DNA of 64,000 nucleotides. Origin: Campylobacter concisus (GTDB lineage: Bacteria; Campylobacterota; Campylobacteria; Campylobacterales; Campylobacteraceae). Location: contig NZ_PPAF01000035.1 of assembly GCF_002913045.1 (NCBI RefSeq), positions 248,001 to 312,000 on the forward strand, given 5' to 3'. The position numbers and the translations under genes were made by a program. Of the stretch, positions 37,572 to 46,517 are shown in pieces. The notes under the pieces were generated by a model. That model saw only the letters and a list, made by a program, of their open reading frames with translations. It was not told where the DNA came from and did not search any database. Numbering within the stretch: position 1 is the stretch's first letter; each line of letters begins with the position of its first letter.

Positions 37572-38441
37572 TCAATATCCAATTATTTTATTAAGGCTCT
37601 TTTCTTCTTTGCTCCAGCCTTTCTTAACGACTACATCGAGTTTTAAAAAGACCTTTGATCCGGTTAAATTTTGTATTAACTTTCTTGCAAAAATTCCTAT
37701 TCGTTTTATCGTTTCACCATTCTTACCGATGATCATACTTTTATGGATTTCACGCTCTGTGATGATATTTGCATAAATTTCAGTAACACCTGGCTTTTCT
37801 TTTACGCTTTTTATGATCGCGTCGCTAAGATATGGGATCTCGTCGCTTAAATTTTCATAGATCGCTTCAAGTATAAATTCTCTAAAAATTTCCTTCTCGT
37901 TTGTCGGAGTAAGAAATTCTGGATCATAAAAGTACTCATGCTCTGGCAAAAGCTTGCAAATTTCATCAAGAAGCGGCTTTTTATAAGTAGGCTGCTTGGT
38001 ACTAAAAGTAAGCAAAGCTGCAAATTTATCTTGAAATTTTTGATACTGGGTGATCTTTTCTAAGACTTTCGCATTTGAGCTCTCATCGACTTTTGTTAGC
38101 ACTAAGATGTGTGGTTTTTCAGGATTTAGGGCTAAAAATTTCTCGTAGTCACTTGTATTATCATGAATAGGCGCTAAAAATACGATGAGATCGCAATCTC
38201 CCATCGATTTTATAGCTTGGCTAATTAGTAGTTGATTTATCGCCTTGTTGCTCTCATGAAGTCCTGGCGTGTCGGTGAAGATGATCTGATCTTCACCATT
38301 CATCACGATGCCATTTATCTTTCTGCGAGTTGCGTTTTGTTTATGCGAGACGATGGCAATCTTTTCGTTCAACAAGGCATTTAAAAACGAGCTTTTGCCG
38401 GCATTTGTGCGTCCTATGATGCTAACAAAGCCTGATTTCAA
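37572..38441 (-). CDS. era: GTPase Era
   Basis: Era is an essential GTPase for 16S rRNA processing and 30S assembly. The 289-residue protein has G1 [10 protein letters not shown]3 DTPGLHE, G4 LTKVDE and a C-terminal KH domain ([16 protein letters not shown]). It begins with TTG, four bases inside the hslU stop (TTGA), so it is probably coupled to HslU translation. The run hslV-hslU-era is conserved in Campylobacter. Confidence 0.96.
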   Translation of the reverse strand: MKSGFVSIIGRTNAGKSSFLNALLNEKIAIVSHKQNATRRKINGIVMNGEDQIIFTDTPGLHESNKAINQLLISQAIKSMGDCDLIVFLAPIHDNTSDYEKFLALNPEKPHILVLTKVDESSNAKVLEKITQYQKFQDKFAALLTFSTKQPTYKKPLLDEICKLLPEHEYFYDPEFLTPTNEKEIFREFILEAIYENLSDEIPYLSDAIIKSVKEKPGVTEIYANIITEREIHKSMIIGKNGETIKRIGIFARKLIQNLTGSKVFLKLDVVVKKGWSKEEKSLNKIIGY

Positions 38442-39760
38442 AGTATATACCTCGCTAGATCTTGGTCTTCAACCACGTCTTTTAGGCGCTCTTTTACAAG
38501 CTCTTTTGTCACATTTATCTTCTCGCCGCTCTTTTCACTAGCCTCAAAGCTGATATCTTCTATCACGCGCTCGATCACAGTGTGAAGGCGTCTAGCACCG
38601 ATATCTTCCATCTTTTCATTTGCGGCGTGAGCGATCCTGGCTATCTCTCTTATTGCTTCATCGTCAAATTCTAGCTCGACATTTTCGGTTGAGAGTAGGG
38701 CGATGTATTGTTTTAAAAGCGAATTTTTTGGCTGAGTTAAAATTTGATAAAGCGCGTCTTCATCAAGGCTATCAAGCTCTACTCTTAGTGGAAAACGGCC
38801 TTGAAGCTCAGGGATTAGATCGCTTGGTTTGCTTATATGAAAGGCACCAGCTGCGATAAACAAAATGTGATCTGTCTTTAAATTTCCAAATTTAGTATTT
38901 ACATTTGAGCCCTCAACGATAGGTAGCAAGTCTCTTTGCACACCTTCTTTGCTTGGATCTTGCCTGTTTGAGCTACCTGAGCCAACGGCAACCTTATCGA
39001 TCTCGTCTATAAAGATGATACCTTCGTTTTCAGCCCTTCTTAAGGCCTCGGTTTTTATACTCTCAAGGTCTAAAATTTTATCATTTGCTTCGCTTTGAAG
39101 GGCTTTTTTGGCGTCTTTTACCTTCATCTCTTTTTTAATGTTTTTGCCACCGATGCCAATTATCTTTATAAAGCTTTCTTGCATCTGCGCCATATCAGGT
39201 GGCACATTTGAGCCAGCTTCAAGCGGGTTTTGCTGCACCTCTATCTCGATGCTTAGCTCGTCAAGCTCGCCGTTTCTTAGTCTATTTAACATTTTTTCAT
39301 AGCTCTTTGCGTACTCTGCTTGCTTCTCTTCACTTGCACCTTTTGGCAGAGGCGGAAGTAGTTTTGAGACGATCTTTTCTTCGATGTAGGCGTTGATTTT
39401 GTCTTGATTTTTCTCGCTTTGCTCGTTTTTTACGAGGTTATATGATGCCATAGCAAGGTCTCTTACCATGCTCTCAACGTCACGGCCGACAAAGCCAACC
39501 TCAGTATACTTACTAGCCTCAACCTTGATAAATGGCAGTCCCATCATCTTTGAAAGACGCCTTGCGATCTCAGTTTTGCCAACGCCAGTTGAGCCGATCA
39601 TCAAGATATTTTTTGGCATGATGTCATCTTGCAAGCTTTTTTCAAGCTTCATACGGCGATATCTGTTGCGAAGCGCGATCGCTATGATCTTTTTGGCGTC
39701 CTTTTGACCGATCACATAGTCATCTAAAAATTTAACAATTTCTCTTGGTGTTAAGTTCAT
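38438..39760 (-). CDS. hslU: HslU ATPase subunit of the HslUV protease
   Basis: HslU is the unfoldase ring that feeds substrates to HslV. Walker A is [13 protein letters not shown] near residue 60, Walker B is [11 protein letters not shown], and the pore and C-terminal sensor motif [11 protein letters not shown] is intact. I start at the ATG at 39760, which overlaps the hslV stop as ATGA and gives MNLTPREIV, the usual HslU N-terminus; the 18-codon extension upstream is a shadow of hslV. Length is 440 residues. Confidence 0.96.
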   Translation of the reverse strand: MNLTPREIVKFLDDYVIGQKDAKKIIAIALRNRYRRMKLEKSLQDDIMPKNILMIGSTGVGKTEIARRLSKMMGLPFIKVEASKYTEVGFVGRDVESMVRDLAMASYNLVKNEQSEKNQDKINAYIEEKIVSKLLPPLPKGASEEKQAEYAKSYEKMLNRLRNGELDELSIEIEVQQNPLEAGSNVPPDMAQMQESFIKIIGIGGKNIKKEMKVKDAKKALQSEANDKILDLESIKTEALRRAENEGIIFIDEIDKVAVGSGSSNRQDPSKEGVQRDLLPIVEGSNVNTKFGNLKTDHILFIAAGAFHISKPSDLIPELQGRFPLRVELDSLDEDALYQILTQPKNSLLKQYIALLSTENVELEFDDEAIREIARIAHAANEKMEDIGARRLHTVIERVIEDISFEASEKSGEKINVTKELVKERLKDVVEDQDLARYIL

Positions 39761-40302
39761 TTTCTCTCTTGTTCTAAAACATAAGTTTTGATGTTTGTAT
39801 TTGTATAGATGCAAATTTCTCCGGCGATCTTGAGGCTCTCTTTGACTAGCTCCTCTTCGTCGATATCGGCAAATTTATCTAAGGCACGGGCCGCTGAAAG
39901 TGCGTAGTTGCCACCACTTCCAATAGCTGCTATCTTGCCATCTTCTGGCTCAACAACATCTCCAGTGCCACTAAGTAAGAAAATTTTATCCCTATCAAGC
40001 ACAAGCATCATCGCTTCAAGCTTTCTTAGATACTTGTCTTTGCGCCACTCTTTGCTAAATTCTATAACCGCCTTTAGCAAATCGCCCTTTGTATGCTCTA
40101 AATTTTTCTCAAACATATCAAAAAGATTAAACGCGTCAGCAGTGCTACCAGCAAAACCAGCTAGAACTTTGCCGTTGTGAATTTTGCGAATTTTTACGGC
40201 ATTGCCTTTTAAGACAGTATTACCAAAGCTCACTTGTCCGTCGCCGCCGATGACTGATTTGTTTTTGCCTTTGTAGGCTAAGATGGTTGTCGCATGAAAC
40301 AT
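39757..40302 (-). CDS. hslV: HslV peptidase subunit of the HslUV protease
   Basis: HslV is the proteasome-like peptidase. The 181-residue protein has the conserved [16 protein letters not shown] and [10 protein letters not shown] blocks. The catalytic threonine normally follows the initiator Met directly, but here four residues (MFHA) precede the TT pair, as in Bacillus CodW and, as far as I recall, other epsilonproteobacteria. Removal of MFHA or a different nucleophile would be needed for activity. It starts immediately after the rplI stop. Confidence 0.95.
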   Translation of the reverse strand: MFHATTILAYKGKNKSVIGGDGQVSFGNTVLKGNAVKIRKIHNGKVLAGFAGSTADAFNLFDMFEKNLEHTKGDLLKAVIEFSKEWRKDKYLRKLEAMMLVLDRDKIFLLSGTGDVVEPEDGKIAAIGSGGNYALSAARALDKFADIDEEELVKESLKIAGEICIYTNTNIKTYVLEQERK

Positions 40303-40749
40303 CTACTCTCCTTGCACGTCAACCTTCAAGCTCGCATTTATCGAGTGTCCTAGCTTTACATGAACATCATAAAGGCCGACTGCTTTTAAGTGAGTGTCCA
40401 TGTCGATCGCTTTTTTTTCGACTACTAAATGGTGAGTTTTTTCAAGCTCTGCTGCGATCTCTTCTTTTGAAACTGAGCCAAAAAGCGAGCCATTTGCACC
40501 AAGAGTTTTCTTGATGACAACTGTCACTTTTTCAAGCTCTTCTTTAAGCTTTTCTAAATTTGCGATCTCATATTTTAGCTCTTCAGCCTTTCTTTTTTGA
40601 GCTGCTTCATATTGACGAAGAACGTCTGGAGTAGCTGCTTTTGCAAAGCCTTTGCCGATTAAGAAGTTGTTGCCGTAGCCATCTTTTACCTCTTTTATCT
40701 CGCCAGCTTTTCCAAGTCCTTTTACATCTTTTATTAATAATACTTTCAT
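40303..40749 (-). CDS. rplI: 50S ribosomal protein L9
   Basis: L9 is a two-domain protein of the large ribosomal subunit that spans from 23S rRNA toward the L1 stalk. The N-terminal domain MKVLLIKDVKGLGKAGEIKEV with YGNNFLIGKG is diagnostic, followed by the long connecting helix and C-terminal domain. The 148-residue length is normal. It sits between argG and hslV, all on the minus strand. Confidence 0.98.
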   Translation of the reverse strand: MKVLLIKDVKGLGKAGEIKEVKDGYGNNFLIGKGFAKAATPDVLRQYEAAQKRKAEELKYEIANLEKLKEELEKVTVVIKKTLGANGSLFGSVSKEEIAAELEKTHHLVVEKKAIDMDTHLKAVGLYDVHVKLGHSINASLKVDVQGE

Positions 40750-40772
40750 TTTTATCCTTTTAAATTTTATTT

Positions 40773-41996
40773 TTAGTCAAATTTTCGCCCATTTTTACGT
40801 GCGATGATGAAGCGAAGCGCATTTAGTTTGATAAATCCCTCTGCATCTTTTTGGTCATAAACGCTGTCTTCCTCAAATGTGCAGTATGCCTCGCTAAATA
40901 GATTGTCATCTTTGCTATTTCTGCCAAGAATGGTCACGTTGCCTTTATAAAGCTCGACTTTAACTGAGCCATTTACGTGCTCTTGACTCTTGTCGATGAG
41001 AGCTTGAAGCATATTTCGCTCAGGTGACCACCAGTAGCCGTTGTAAATTAGCTCGGCGTATTTTGGCATGATCTCATCTTTTAAGTGAGCTGCACCGCGG
41101 TCAAGCGTGATGCTCTCGATCGCTCTATGAGCTTTTAGCATTATCGTGCCACCAGGTGTTTCGTAGCAGCCGCGGCTCTTCATACCAACTGAGCGGTTTT
41201 CTACGATGTCAAGTCTGCCGATACCGTGTTTTGCGCCAAGGCGGTTTAGCTCGGTTAAAATTTTAGCTGGGCTCATTTTTTTGCCGTTTATGCTCACTGG
41301 ATCGCCTTTTTCATAGCCGATCTCGATGATCTCACTCTTATCTGGAGCATCTTTTGGGCTTACTGTCCATCTCCACATATCATCTTCTGGTGCGTGACTT
41401 GGATCTTCAAGCACTAGACCTTCATAGCTTATGTGAAGTAAATTTGCGTCCATCGAATATGGGCTTTTGCCTGGTTTTTTGGTGATATCTATGCCGTTTT
41501 TCTCAGCATATGCCAAAAGTTTTTCGCGGCTATTTAGATCCCACTCGCGCCATGGAGCGATGATAGTTAGATTGTCGCCAAGCGCGTAGTATCCAAGCTC
41601 AAAGCGAACTTGGTCGTTGCCTTTGCCTGTTGCTCCGTGGCTCACGCCATCAGCGCCAACAAGTCTTGCGATCTCGCTTTGGCGTTTTGCTATTAGTGGG
41701 CGCGCTATCGAAGTGCCAAGTAGATACTCTCCCTCGTAGACTGCGTTTGCTCTAAACATAGGAAATACATAATCACGTACAAATTCTTCTCTTAAATCTT
41801 CTATAAAAATATTTTCAGGTTTCACACCAAGTGCTAGGGCTTTTTTGCGTGCAGGCTCTAGCTCTTCGCCTTGGCCAATGTCAGCTGTAAATGTGACTAC
41901 TTCGCAGTTATATTCATCTTGAAGCCATTTTAAAATGATACTTGTGTCAAGTCCGCCAGAGTATGCTAAAACCACTTTTTTTACGTCTTTTTTCAT
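40773..41996 (-). CDS. argG: Argininosuccinate synthase
   Basis: ArgG joins citrulline and aspartate in arginine synthesis. The 407-residue protein has the PP-loop AYSGGLDTS, the citrulline/aspartate loop [15 protein letters not shown] and [16 protein letters not shown] -10-like TAAAAT (42024-42029, reverse strand) lies about 28 bases upstream of the ATG. It is probably the first gene of the argG-rplI-hslV-hslU-era unit. Next to it, on the other strand, starts the iron-uptake pair. Confidence 0.97.
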   Translation of the reverse strand: MKKDVKKVVLAYSGGLDTSIILKWLQDEYNCEVVTFTADIGQGEELEPARKKALALGVKPENIFIEDLREEFVRDYVFPMFRANAVYEGEYLLGTSIARPLIAKRQSEIARLVGADGVSHGATGKGNDQVRFELGYYALGDNLTIIAPWREWDLNSREKLLAYAEKNGIDITKKPGKSPYSMDANLLHISYEGLVLEDPSHAPEDDMWRWTVSPKDAPDKSEIIEIGYEKGDPVSINGKKMSPAKILTELNRLGAKHGIGRLDIVENRSVGMKSRGCYETPGGTIMLKAHRAIESITLDRGAAHLKDEIMPKYAELIYNGYWWSPERNMLQALIDKSQEHVNGSVKVELYKGNVTILGRNSKDDNLFSEAYCTFEEDSVYDQKDAEGFIKLNALRFIIARKNGRKFD

Positions 41997-42023
41997 AGCT
42001 CTTCCTTTTGTTAAAATGGTCGT

Positions 42024-42029
42024 ATTTTA
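42024..42029 (-). promoter_or_regulatory. Candidate -10 box for argG
   Basis: The reverse strand reads GGCTAAAATACG, giving TAAAAT about 28 bases before the argG ATG, with an AT-rich upstream region. The rest of the 200-base divergent gap holds the Fur-like site described separately. Confidence 0.4.
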
Positions 42030-42117
42030 GCCTAAATTGATTAATTTTTAATAAACTAATTTGATAAATAATGTAAGTTTTTTCTTAGAAAATTTTATAA
42101 AAAAGATTACTATTTAA

Positions 42118-42136
42118 AATTATGATAATTAATATT
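42118..42136. promoter_or_regulatory. Fur-box-like operator upstream of the TonB receptor
   Basis: The 19 bases AATTATGATAATTAATATT match the classic Fur consensus GATAATGATAATCATTATC at 14 of 19 positions, including the intact central GATAAT. It lies about 60 bases before the receptor start, where a repressor could block a promoter. In this AT-rich DNA chance matches occur, but the iron-uptake context supports it. Confidence 0.6.
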
Positions 42137-42198
42137 GTTTTAAAAGATACTTTGTTAAATTTCAAACTTTTTCAAATTAAATTTTTAAAAGGATAGTC

Positions 42199-44298
42199 GT
42201 GAGAAAAACAAAATTTATTGCCATCTGCCTTAGCGCTTGCGTGGCAAATTCGCTCTTTGGAGCAGAGCATAAAGACAATAACGAAACAAGGCTTGATGGT
42301 GTTGTAGTAAGTGCGAGCGGCTTTTCGCAGCAGATTAAAGAAGCTCCCGCAAGCATAAGCGTGATAAGTGGCGACGAGCTTACAAAAGATAGTTTTACTT
42401 CGCTTCATTCAATTGCTCAAAAAGTCCCAGGTGTAAATGTCATAGGTGGCGAGGATGGTCCAGCTAGCGGTATCTCGATACGTGGTATGGAAAGCTCTCA
42501 AACGCTAGTTTTAATTGATGGCAAAAGAGTAAATTCTAGCAGCGCAAACCCAAAGGGCGGAGCAGGGGATATGAACTCAAATTTTATCCCACCAGCTGAA
42601 GCGATCGAGCGCATAGAGATCATCCGCGGTCCTATGAGCTCGCTTTATGGTAGCGACGCAGTTGGAGGCGTGATAAATATCATCACTAAAAAAGATTTTT
42701 CAAAATTTAGCGGCAACGTCGGTCTCTCAACTACGATAAACACACACAAAGGCATAGGTGATGGTAGACAGGGGGACTTTTATCTGAATTTGCCACTTTA
42801 TAAAGAGTTTTTAGCGCTTCAGCTTTGGGGCTATAAAAAGCTAAGAGATGAGGATGGCTACGTTGGTGGCTACCAAAAAAGTGATAAGAGAAATTTAAGC
42901 GCAAAGCTCTGGATCACACCAGACGAGCACAATAAATTTTTCATCCTTGGCTCAAATGAAAGGCATGATTACTCAAGAACTATTGGAAAGTCAGCCACTA
43001 CTAGAACAAACAGACTTCTAAACGCCTATGACTATGAGAAAAAGAGCTATGGCGTGGGCTATCTTGGCGAATTTGATAACCTAAATGCCGATCTTAGCTA
43101 CATCTATGATCAGACACAAAGAACGAGCCTTTTTGACAGCCTCATACCTGCAAAAGCCAAAAATCATAACTTTAACTCAAAATTTACAACGTTTTTTGGC
43201 GCACACACTCTAACTTTTGGCTATGACTTTAGTAAGCAAAATGTTGGCACGACCTTCATCGTCTCAAATGCCTCAAGGAATGGTCTTAGGAATCCAAAAA
43301 GTTACTCAATGAGTGAGCATGCGGGATTTATCGAGGATGAGTGGCAAATTTTAGATGAGAAGCTATTTTTAACGCTTGGTTCAAGACTCACGCACAACGA
43401 ATTTTTTGGCAACCACCTCTCGCCAAGAGCCTACCTAGTCTATAATGCCACAGATACGCTAAGCTTAAAAGGCGGCGTGGCGACTGGCTATAAAACGCCA
43501 AATGGCAATCAAATCTCCCCAGAAGTAGGCACTATTCAAAATGCTTGGAAAATAGTTGATTTTGGAAACAAAGATCTAAAGCCAGAAAAAAGCATAACTT
43601 ACGAAGTTGGTGCATATTATGACAATCAGGCTGATTTTAGAGGCTCGGTAATGTTTTTTAAAAATGAATTTAAAGACAAGATCCTAGATACTGACGGCAG
43701 TAATGTAAATAGAATTCCAGCTTTTGGTACTTGCACAAATGCACCAGACGTTACTTGCCCTGGCTGGGGAACTTACTTTAACATTGAGGGTGCGACCGTT
43801 TGGGGAGTGGAGCTAAGTGGTGACTACGACATCCTTTCAAATCTAAATCTAACCTCAAACTACACCTATAATAAGTCAAAGATAAAAACTGGCAACCCAA
43901 CGATAAATACGCCAAGAGGCCCTATGAAATTTAGTGAGACAAATCTTGGCAGACTTGATGCAAAAAGCCTAACAGCAACCCCAGAGCATGCATTTCATGC
44001 AACACTTGCTTATAAACCAATTAAGAGTGTAAAAACATTCTTCACCACAAACTATGAGGGCAAGCTTACTAGTGTGAAATTTGGCCCTGGCAATAAAGTG
44101 AGTGAAAATAATAAAAATTTACTCACATTTGATACAGGCGTAAGCTGGGACGCGAACAAGCACCTAACACTTAGCCTAAATGCCTACAATATCTTTGATA
44201 AAGTAAGATACGATGAGGCGCTAGCAGACGACGGCAATTACTACTGGTATCCACAAGAGGGCAGGAGATTTTGGTTTAAGGTCGCTGCAAAATGGTAA
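42199..44298 (+). CDS. TonB-dependent ferric-siderophore receptor (catecholate type)
   Basis: This 699-residue outer-membrane receptor has a signal peptide (about 22 residues ending LFGA), a TonB-box-like DGVVVSA, a plug domain (ASISVISGDELTKDSF, IRGMESSQTLVLIDG, IIRGPMSSLYGSDAVGGVINI) and a 22-strand-type barrel ending in the aromatic FKVAAKW. It starts with GTG behind AAAAGGA. The downstream gene, overlapping by seven bases, encodes a siderophore-esterase-like protein, so a ferric-enterobactin-type substrate is likely, as for CfrA/CfrB of Campylobacter. The exact ligand is inference. Confidence 0.9.
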   Translation: MRKTKFIAICLSACVANSLFGAEHKDNNETRLDGVVVSASGFSQQIKEAPASISVISGDELTKDSFTSLHSIAQKVPGVNVIGGEDGPASGISIRGMESSQTLVLIDGKRVNSSSANPKGGAGDMNSNFIPPAEAIERIEIIRGPMSSLYGSDAVGGVINIITKKDFSKFSGNVGLSTTINTHKGIGDGRQGDFYLNLPLYKEFLALQLWGYKKLRDEDGYVGGYQKSDKRNLSAKLWITPDEHNKFFILGSNERHDYSRTIGKSATTRTNRLLNAYDYEKKSYGVGYLGEFDNLNADLSYIYDQTQRTSLFDSLIPAKAKNHNFNSKFTTFFGAHTLTFGYDFSKQNVGTTFIVSNASRNGLRNPKSYSMSEHAGFIEDEWQILDEKLFLTLGSRLTHNEFFGNHLSPRAYLVYNATDTLSLKGGVATGYKTPNGNQISPEVGTIQNAWKIVDFGNKDLKPEKSITYEVGAYYDNQADFRGSVMFFKNEFKDKILDTDGSNVNRIPAFGTCTNAPDVTCPGWGTYFNIEGATVWGVELSGDYDILSNLNLTSNYTYNKSKIKTGNPTINTPRGPMKFSETNLGRLDAKSLTATPEHAFHATLAYKPIKSVKTFFTTNYEGKLTSVKFGPGNKVSENNKNLLTFDTGVSWDANKHLTLSLNAYNIFDKVRYDEALADDGNYYWYPQEGRRFWFKVAAKW

Positions 44299-45119
44299 GA
44301 GTGTTTAAATTTTTGCTTTTTACGCTTGGCGTGACGCAGGCTTTGCACGCAGGACCTAGTCAAGCGCCTGAGCCACTTAGCCAAAAATCTGCTAGTAAAT
44401 TTGAAATTTCAACCTTTAAAATGAGTGCAAATGATGAAATTTATAAAATTTTCACAGCCAAGTTAAAGGAGCAAAATGAGTTTAAAAATGTGCTTTTCTT
44501 GCTTGATGCAAATGCCCAGTTTAATATGCTCATAAATGAATTTGATGGCAAGGTTGCGCCACTAATAATAGGCATAGGATATGACACAGACAAAAGCTAC
44601 GAGGTAGAAAAACGCACAAGAGATCTCACTCCAAAGGCGGATGGCGAGGAGTTTAGCAAGGGTGGTGGCGCAGATGCGTTTTACCGCTTTTTAACTAAAA
44701 ATTTAGTGCCGCTAATCGATGAGAAATTTAATGTGCAGGATAGCCAAAAGAGCCTTTATGGTCACTCTTTTGGTGGTCTTTTTACGCTTTATGCTTTGCT
44801 TAAAAATGAGGGCATCTTTTCAAATTTCTTTATCGCTTCGCCATCTCTTTGGTGGGGCGAGTCTGAAATTTTAAAGCAAAACGTGAGTGAGGGTAAATTT
44901 AAAGAGAAGCTAAAGGCCAAATTTGTCTTTCTTAGCGTTGGTGAGCTTGAAAAGAGAAAGGGCAAAACAGACAAAGCTGGCATTTTAAAGGCGAGCGATC
45001 TAGCCCAAATTTTAAAGCAAAGCGGCGTAAATTCTCACTTTGAGCTTTTTAAAAATGAAACCCATGGCAGCGTCATACCTCTAAATTTAAAAGAGCTTTT
45101 AAAATATCTAAAGGATTAA
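44292..45119 (+). CDS. Periplasmic siderophore esterase (Cee/IroE-like alpha/beta hydrolase)
   Basis: This 275-residue protein has a signal peptide (about 21 residues ending LHAG) and an alpha/beta-hydrolase core of the esterase-D/IroE type. The nucleophile elbow is GHSFGG and a late His lies in ETHGSVIP. IroE and Cee cut the trilactone of ferric enterobactin in the periplasm so that iron can be released. Overlap with the receptor gene and the shared Fur-like site support that role. C. jejuni Cee is the closest functional analogue I can name. Confidence 0.85.
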   Translation: MVRVFKFLLFTLGVTQALHAGPSQAPEPLSQKSASKFEISTFKMSANDEIYKIFTAKLKEQNEFKNVLFLLDANAQFNMLINEFDGKVAPLIIGIGYDTDKSYEVEKRTRDLTPKADGEEFSKGGGADAFYRFLTKNLVPLIDEKFNVQDSQKSLYGHSFGGLFTLYALLKNEGIFSNFFIASPSLWWGESEILKQNVSEGKFKEKLKAKFVFLSVGELEKRKGKTDKAGILKASDLAQILKQSGVNSHFELFKNETHGSVIPLNLKELLKYLKD

Positions 45120-45152
45120 AAATTTAAGGCTATTTTTGTTAAAATCCGCCGC

Positions 45153-45398
45153 ATGAGAGTAGATAAATTTTTAAACGTAGTAAATATCACCAAAAGGCGT
45201 GCCGTTAGCGAAGATATGTGCAAAAGCGGCGTTGTAAGCATTAACGGCGTGCAGGCAAAAGCGGCAAAAGATGTTAAGGTTGGCGATGTGGTTAGCATCA
45301 AATTTCTAACGCGTGAGGCGAGATACGAGGTGCTAGCGATCCCAACTACAAAAAGCATACCAAAAAGCACTCAAAGCGAATATGTAAAAGAGCTTTGA
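45153..45398 (+). CDS. Small S4-domain RNA-binding protein (RqcP/Hsp15-like)
   Basis: This 81-residue protein is a single S4 domain: MRVDKFLNVVNITKRRAVSE and GVVSINGVQAKAAKDVKVGD. It resembles B. subtilis RqcP (YabO), which helps RqcH add C-terminal tails to nascent chains on stalled 50S subunits, and E. coli Hsp15. The gene order with tsaE, lptB and rpoN matches Cj0667-Cj0670 as I recall it. Which of the two functions applies cannot be told from sequence alone. Confidence 0.88.
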   Translation: MRVDKFLNVVNITKRRAVSEDMCKSGVVSINGVQAKAAKDVKVGDVVSIKFLTREARYEVLAIPTTKSIPKSTQSEYVKEL

Positions 45399-45796
45399 TG
45401 GTTTTTGAGCTTTTAGAAAATGAACTTGATGGGCTTGTGCGGGTGCTGCCAAAAAGTGGCGTTGTACTACTAAGTGGCGATCTAGCAAGTGGCAAAACGA
45501 CGCTTGTAAAGGCGATCATCAAGGCGCACGGGATAGATGAGAGCGTGACGTCGCCGACATTTTCTTTGATGCAAATTTATGGTAAAGATATCTACCACTA
45601 CGACATTTATCAGATCGGATTTGACGGGATGGCTAAAAATGGCCTTTTTGAAAATTTGTTTGAAGAGGGGCTTCATCTAGTAGAGTGGGGCGATGAAAAT
45701 TTAGAAAAAGCTCTAAAGAAAAACGGCGAGAGCTATACGATGATAAAAATTTCTCCTAGCAAAAATGGTAGAAAATACGAGGTTATAAGTGCATAA
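45398..45796 (+). CDS. tsaE: tRNA t6A synthesis ATPase TsaE
   Basis: TsaE is the small ATPase that supports TsaB-TsaD in making t6A37 on tRNA, the substrate later methylthiolated by MtaB, also encoded here. The 132-residue protein has Walker A GDLASGKTT, SPTFSL and HYDIYQI. The ATG at 45398 overlaps the previous stop (TGATG). The in-frame TTG one codon earlier is less likely. Confidence 0.95.
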   Translation: MVFELLENELDGLVRVLPKSGVVLLSGDLASGKTTLVKAIIKAHGIDESVTSPTFSLMQIYGKDIYHYDIYQIGFDGMAKNGLFENLFEEGLHLVEWGDENLEKALKKNGESYTMIKISPSKNGRKYEVISA

Positions 45797-46517
45797 ACTA
45801 GAAGTAAAAGATCTAAAAAAGACGATCAAAAAAACTGAAATCATAAAAGGTATATCTTTAGAGGTAAATAGCGGCGAAGTGGTGGGGCTTCTTGGGCCAA
45901 ATGGCGCTGGAAAGACGACTACTTTTTATATGATCTGTGGGCTCATCTCGCCAACTAGCGGAGATGTCTTTTTAAATGATGAAAAGATCACAAACGTCCC
46001 GCTTCACAAAAGAGCGCACCTTGGTATTGGCTATTTACCGCAAGAATCAAGCATATTTAAAGAACTAAGCGTAGAAGAAAATTTACTTCTTGGGGCTGAA
46101 ATTTTAAATCAAAGCGAAGAAGAGATAGCAAAAAGAGTAAATGAGATGCTAAATATGCTAAACATCGAGCCTATCCGCCTAAGGAAGGGCGTTAGTCTAA
46201 GTGGCGGCGAGCGCAGACGCTGTGAGATCGCTAGAAGTCTCATCATAAAGCCAAAATTTTTGCTGCTTGATGAGCCATTTGCGGGCGTCGATCCTATCGC
46301 AGTTAGCGACATCCAAAGTATCGTTAGAGACCTTAAAAAGCTAGGCATCGGCGTTTTGATAACTGACCACAACGTCCGTGAGACGCTAGCTATTTGCGAC
46401 AGAGCCTACGTTATCAAGGATGGCTCACTTCTAGCAAGTGGCAGTGCGAGCGAAGTAGCAAACAACAAGCTCGTTAGAACGCACTATCTTGGCGAAGAAT
46501 TTAAGCTACTTGAGTAG
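45789..46517 (+). CDS. lptB: LPS export ABC ATPase LptB
   Basis: LptB powers LptFG extraction of lipopolysaccharide (or lipooligosaccharide) from the inner membrane. Walker A is GPNGAGKTT, the signature LSGGERRR and Walker B LLLDEPFAGVDP; the LptB-specific segment YLPQESSIFKELSVEENL is present. The 242-residue length fits. It starts with GTG inside tsaE and ends one base before rpoN; lptB-rpoN adjacency is widely conserved in Proteobacteria. Confidence 0.96.
   Translation: MHKLEVKDLKKTIKKTEIIKGISLEVNSGEVVGLLGPNGAGKTTTFYMICGLISPTSGDVFLNDEKITNVPLHKRAHLGIGYLPQESSIFKELSVEENLLLGAEILNQSEEEIAKRVNEMLNMLNIEPIRLRKGVSLSGGERRRCEIARSLIIKPKFLLLDEPFAGVDPIAVSDIQSIVRDLKKLGIGVLITDHNVRETLAICDRAYVIKDGSLLASGSASEVANNKLVRTHYLGEEFKLLE

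Noticed and set aside
38438-39814. Longer hslU frame starting at 39814
   Set aside because: The extra 18 codons are hslV sequence in another frame; the ATGA overlap at 39760 gives the normal HslU N-terminus.
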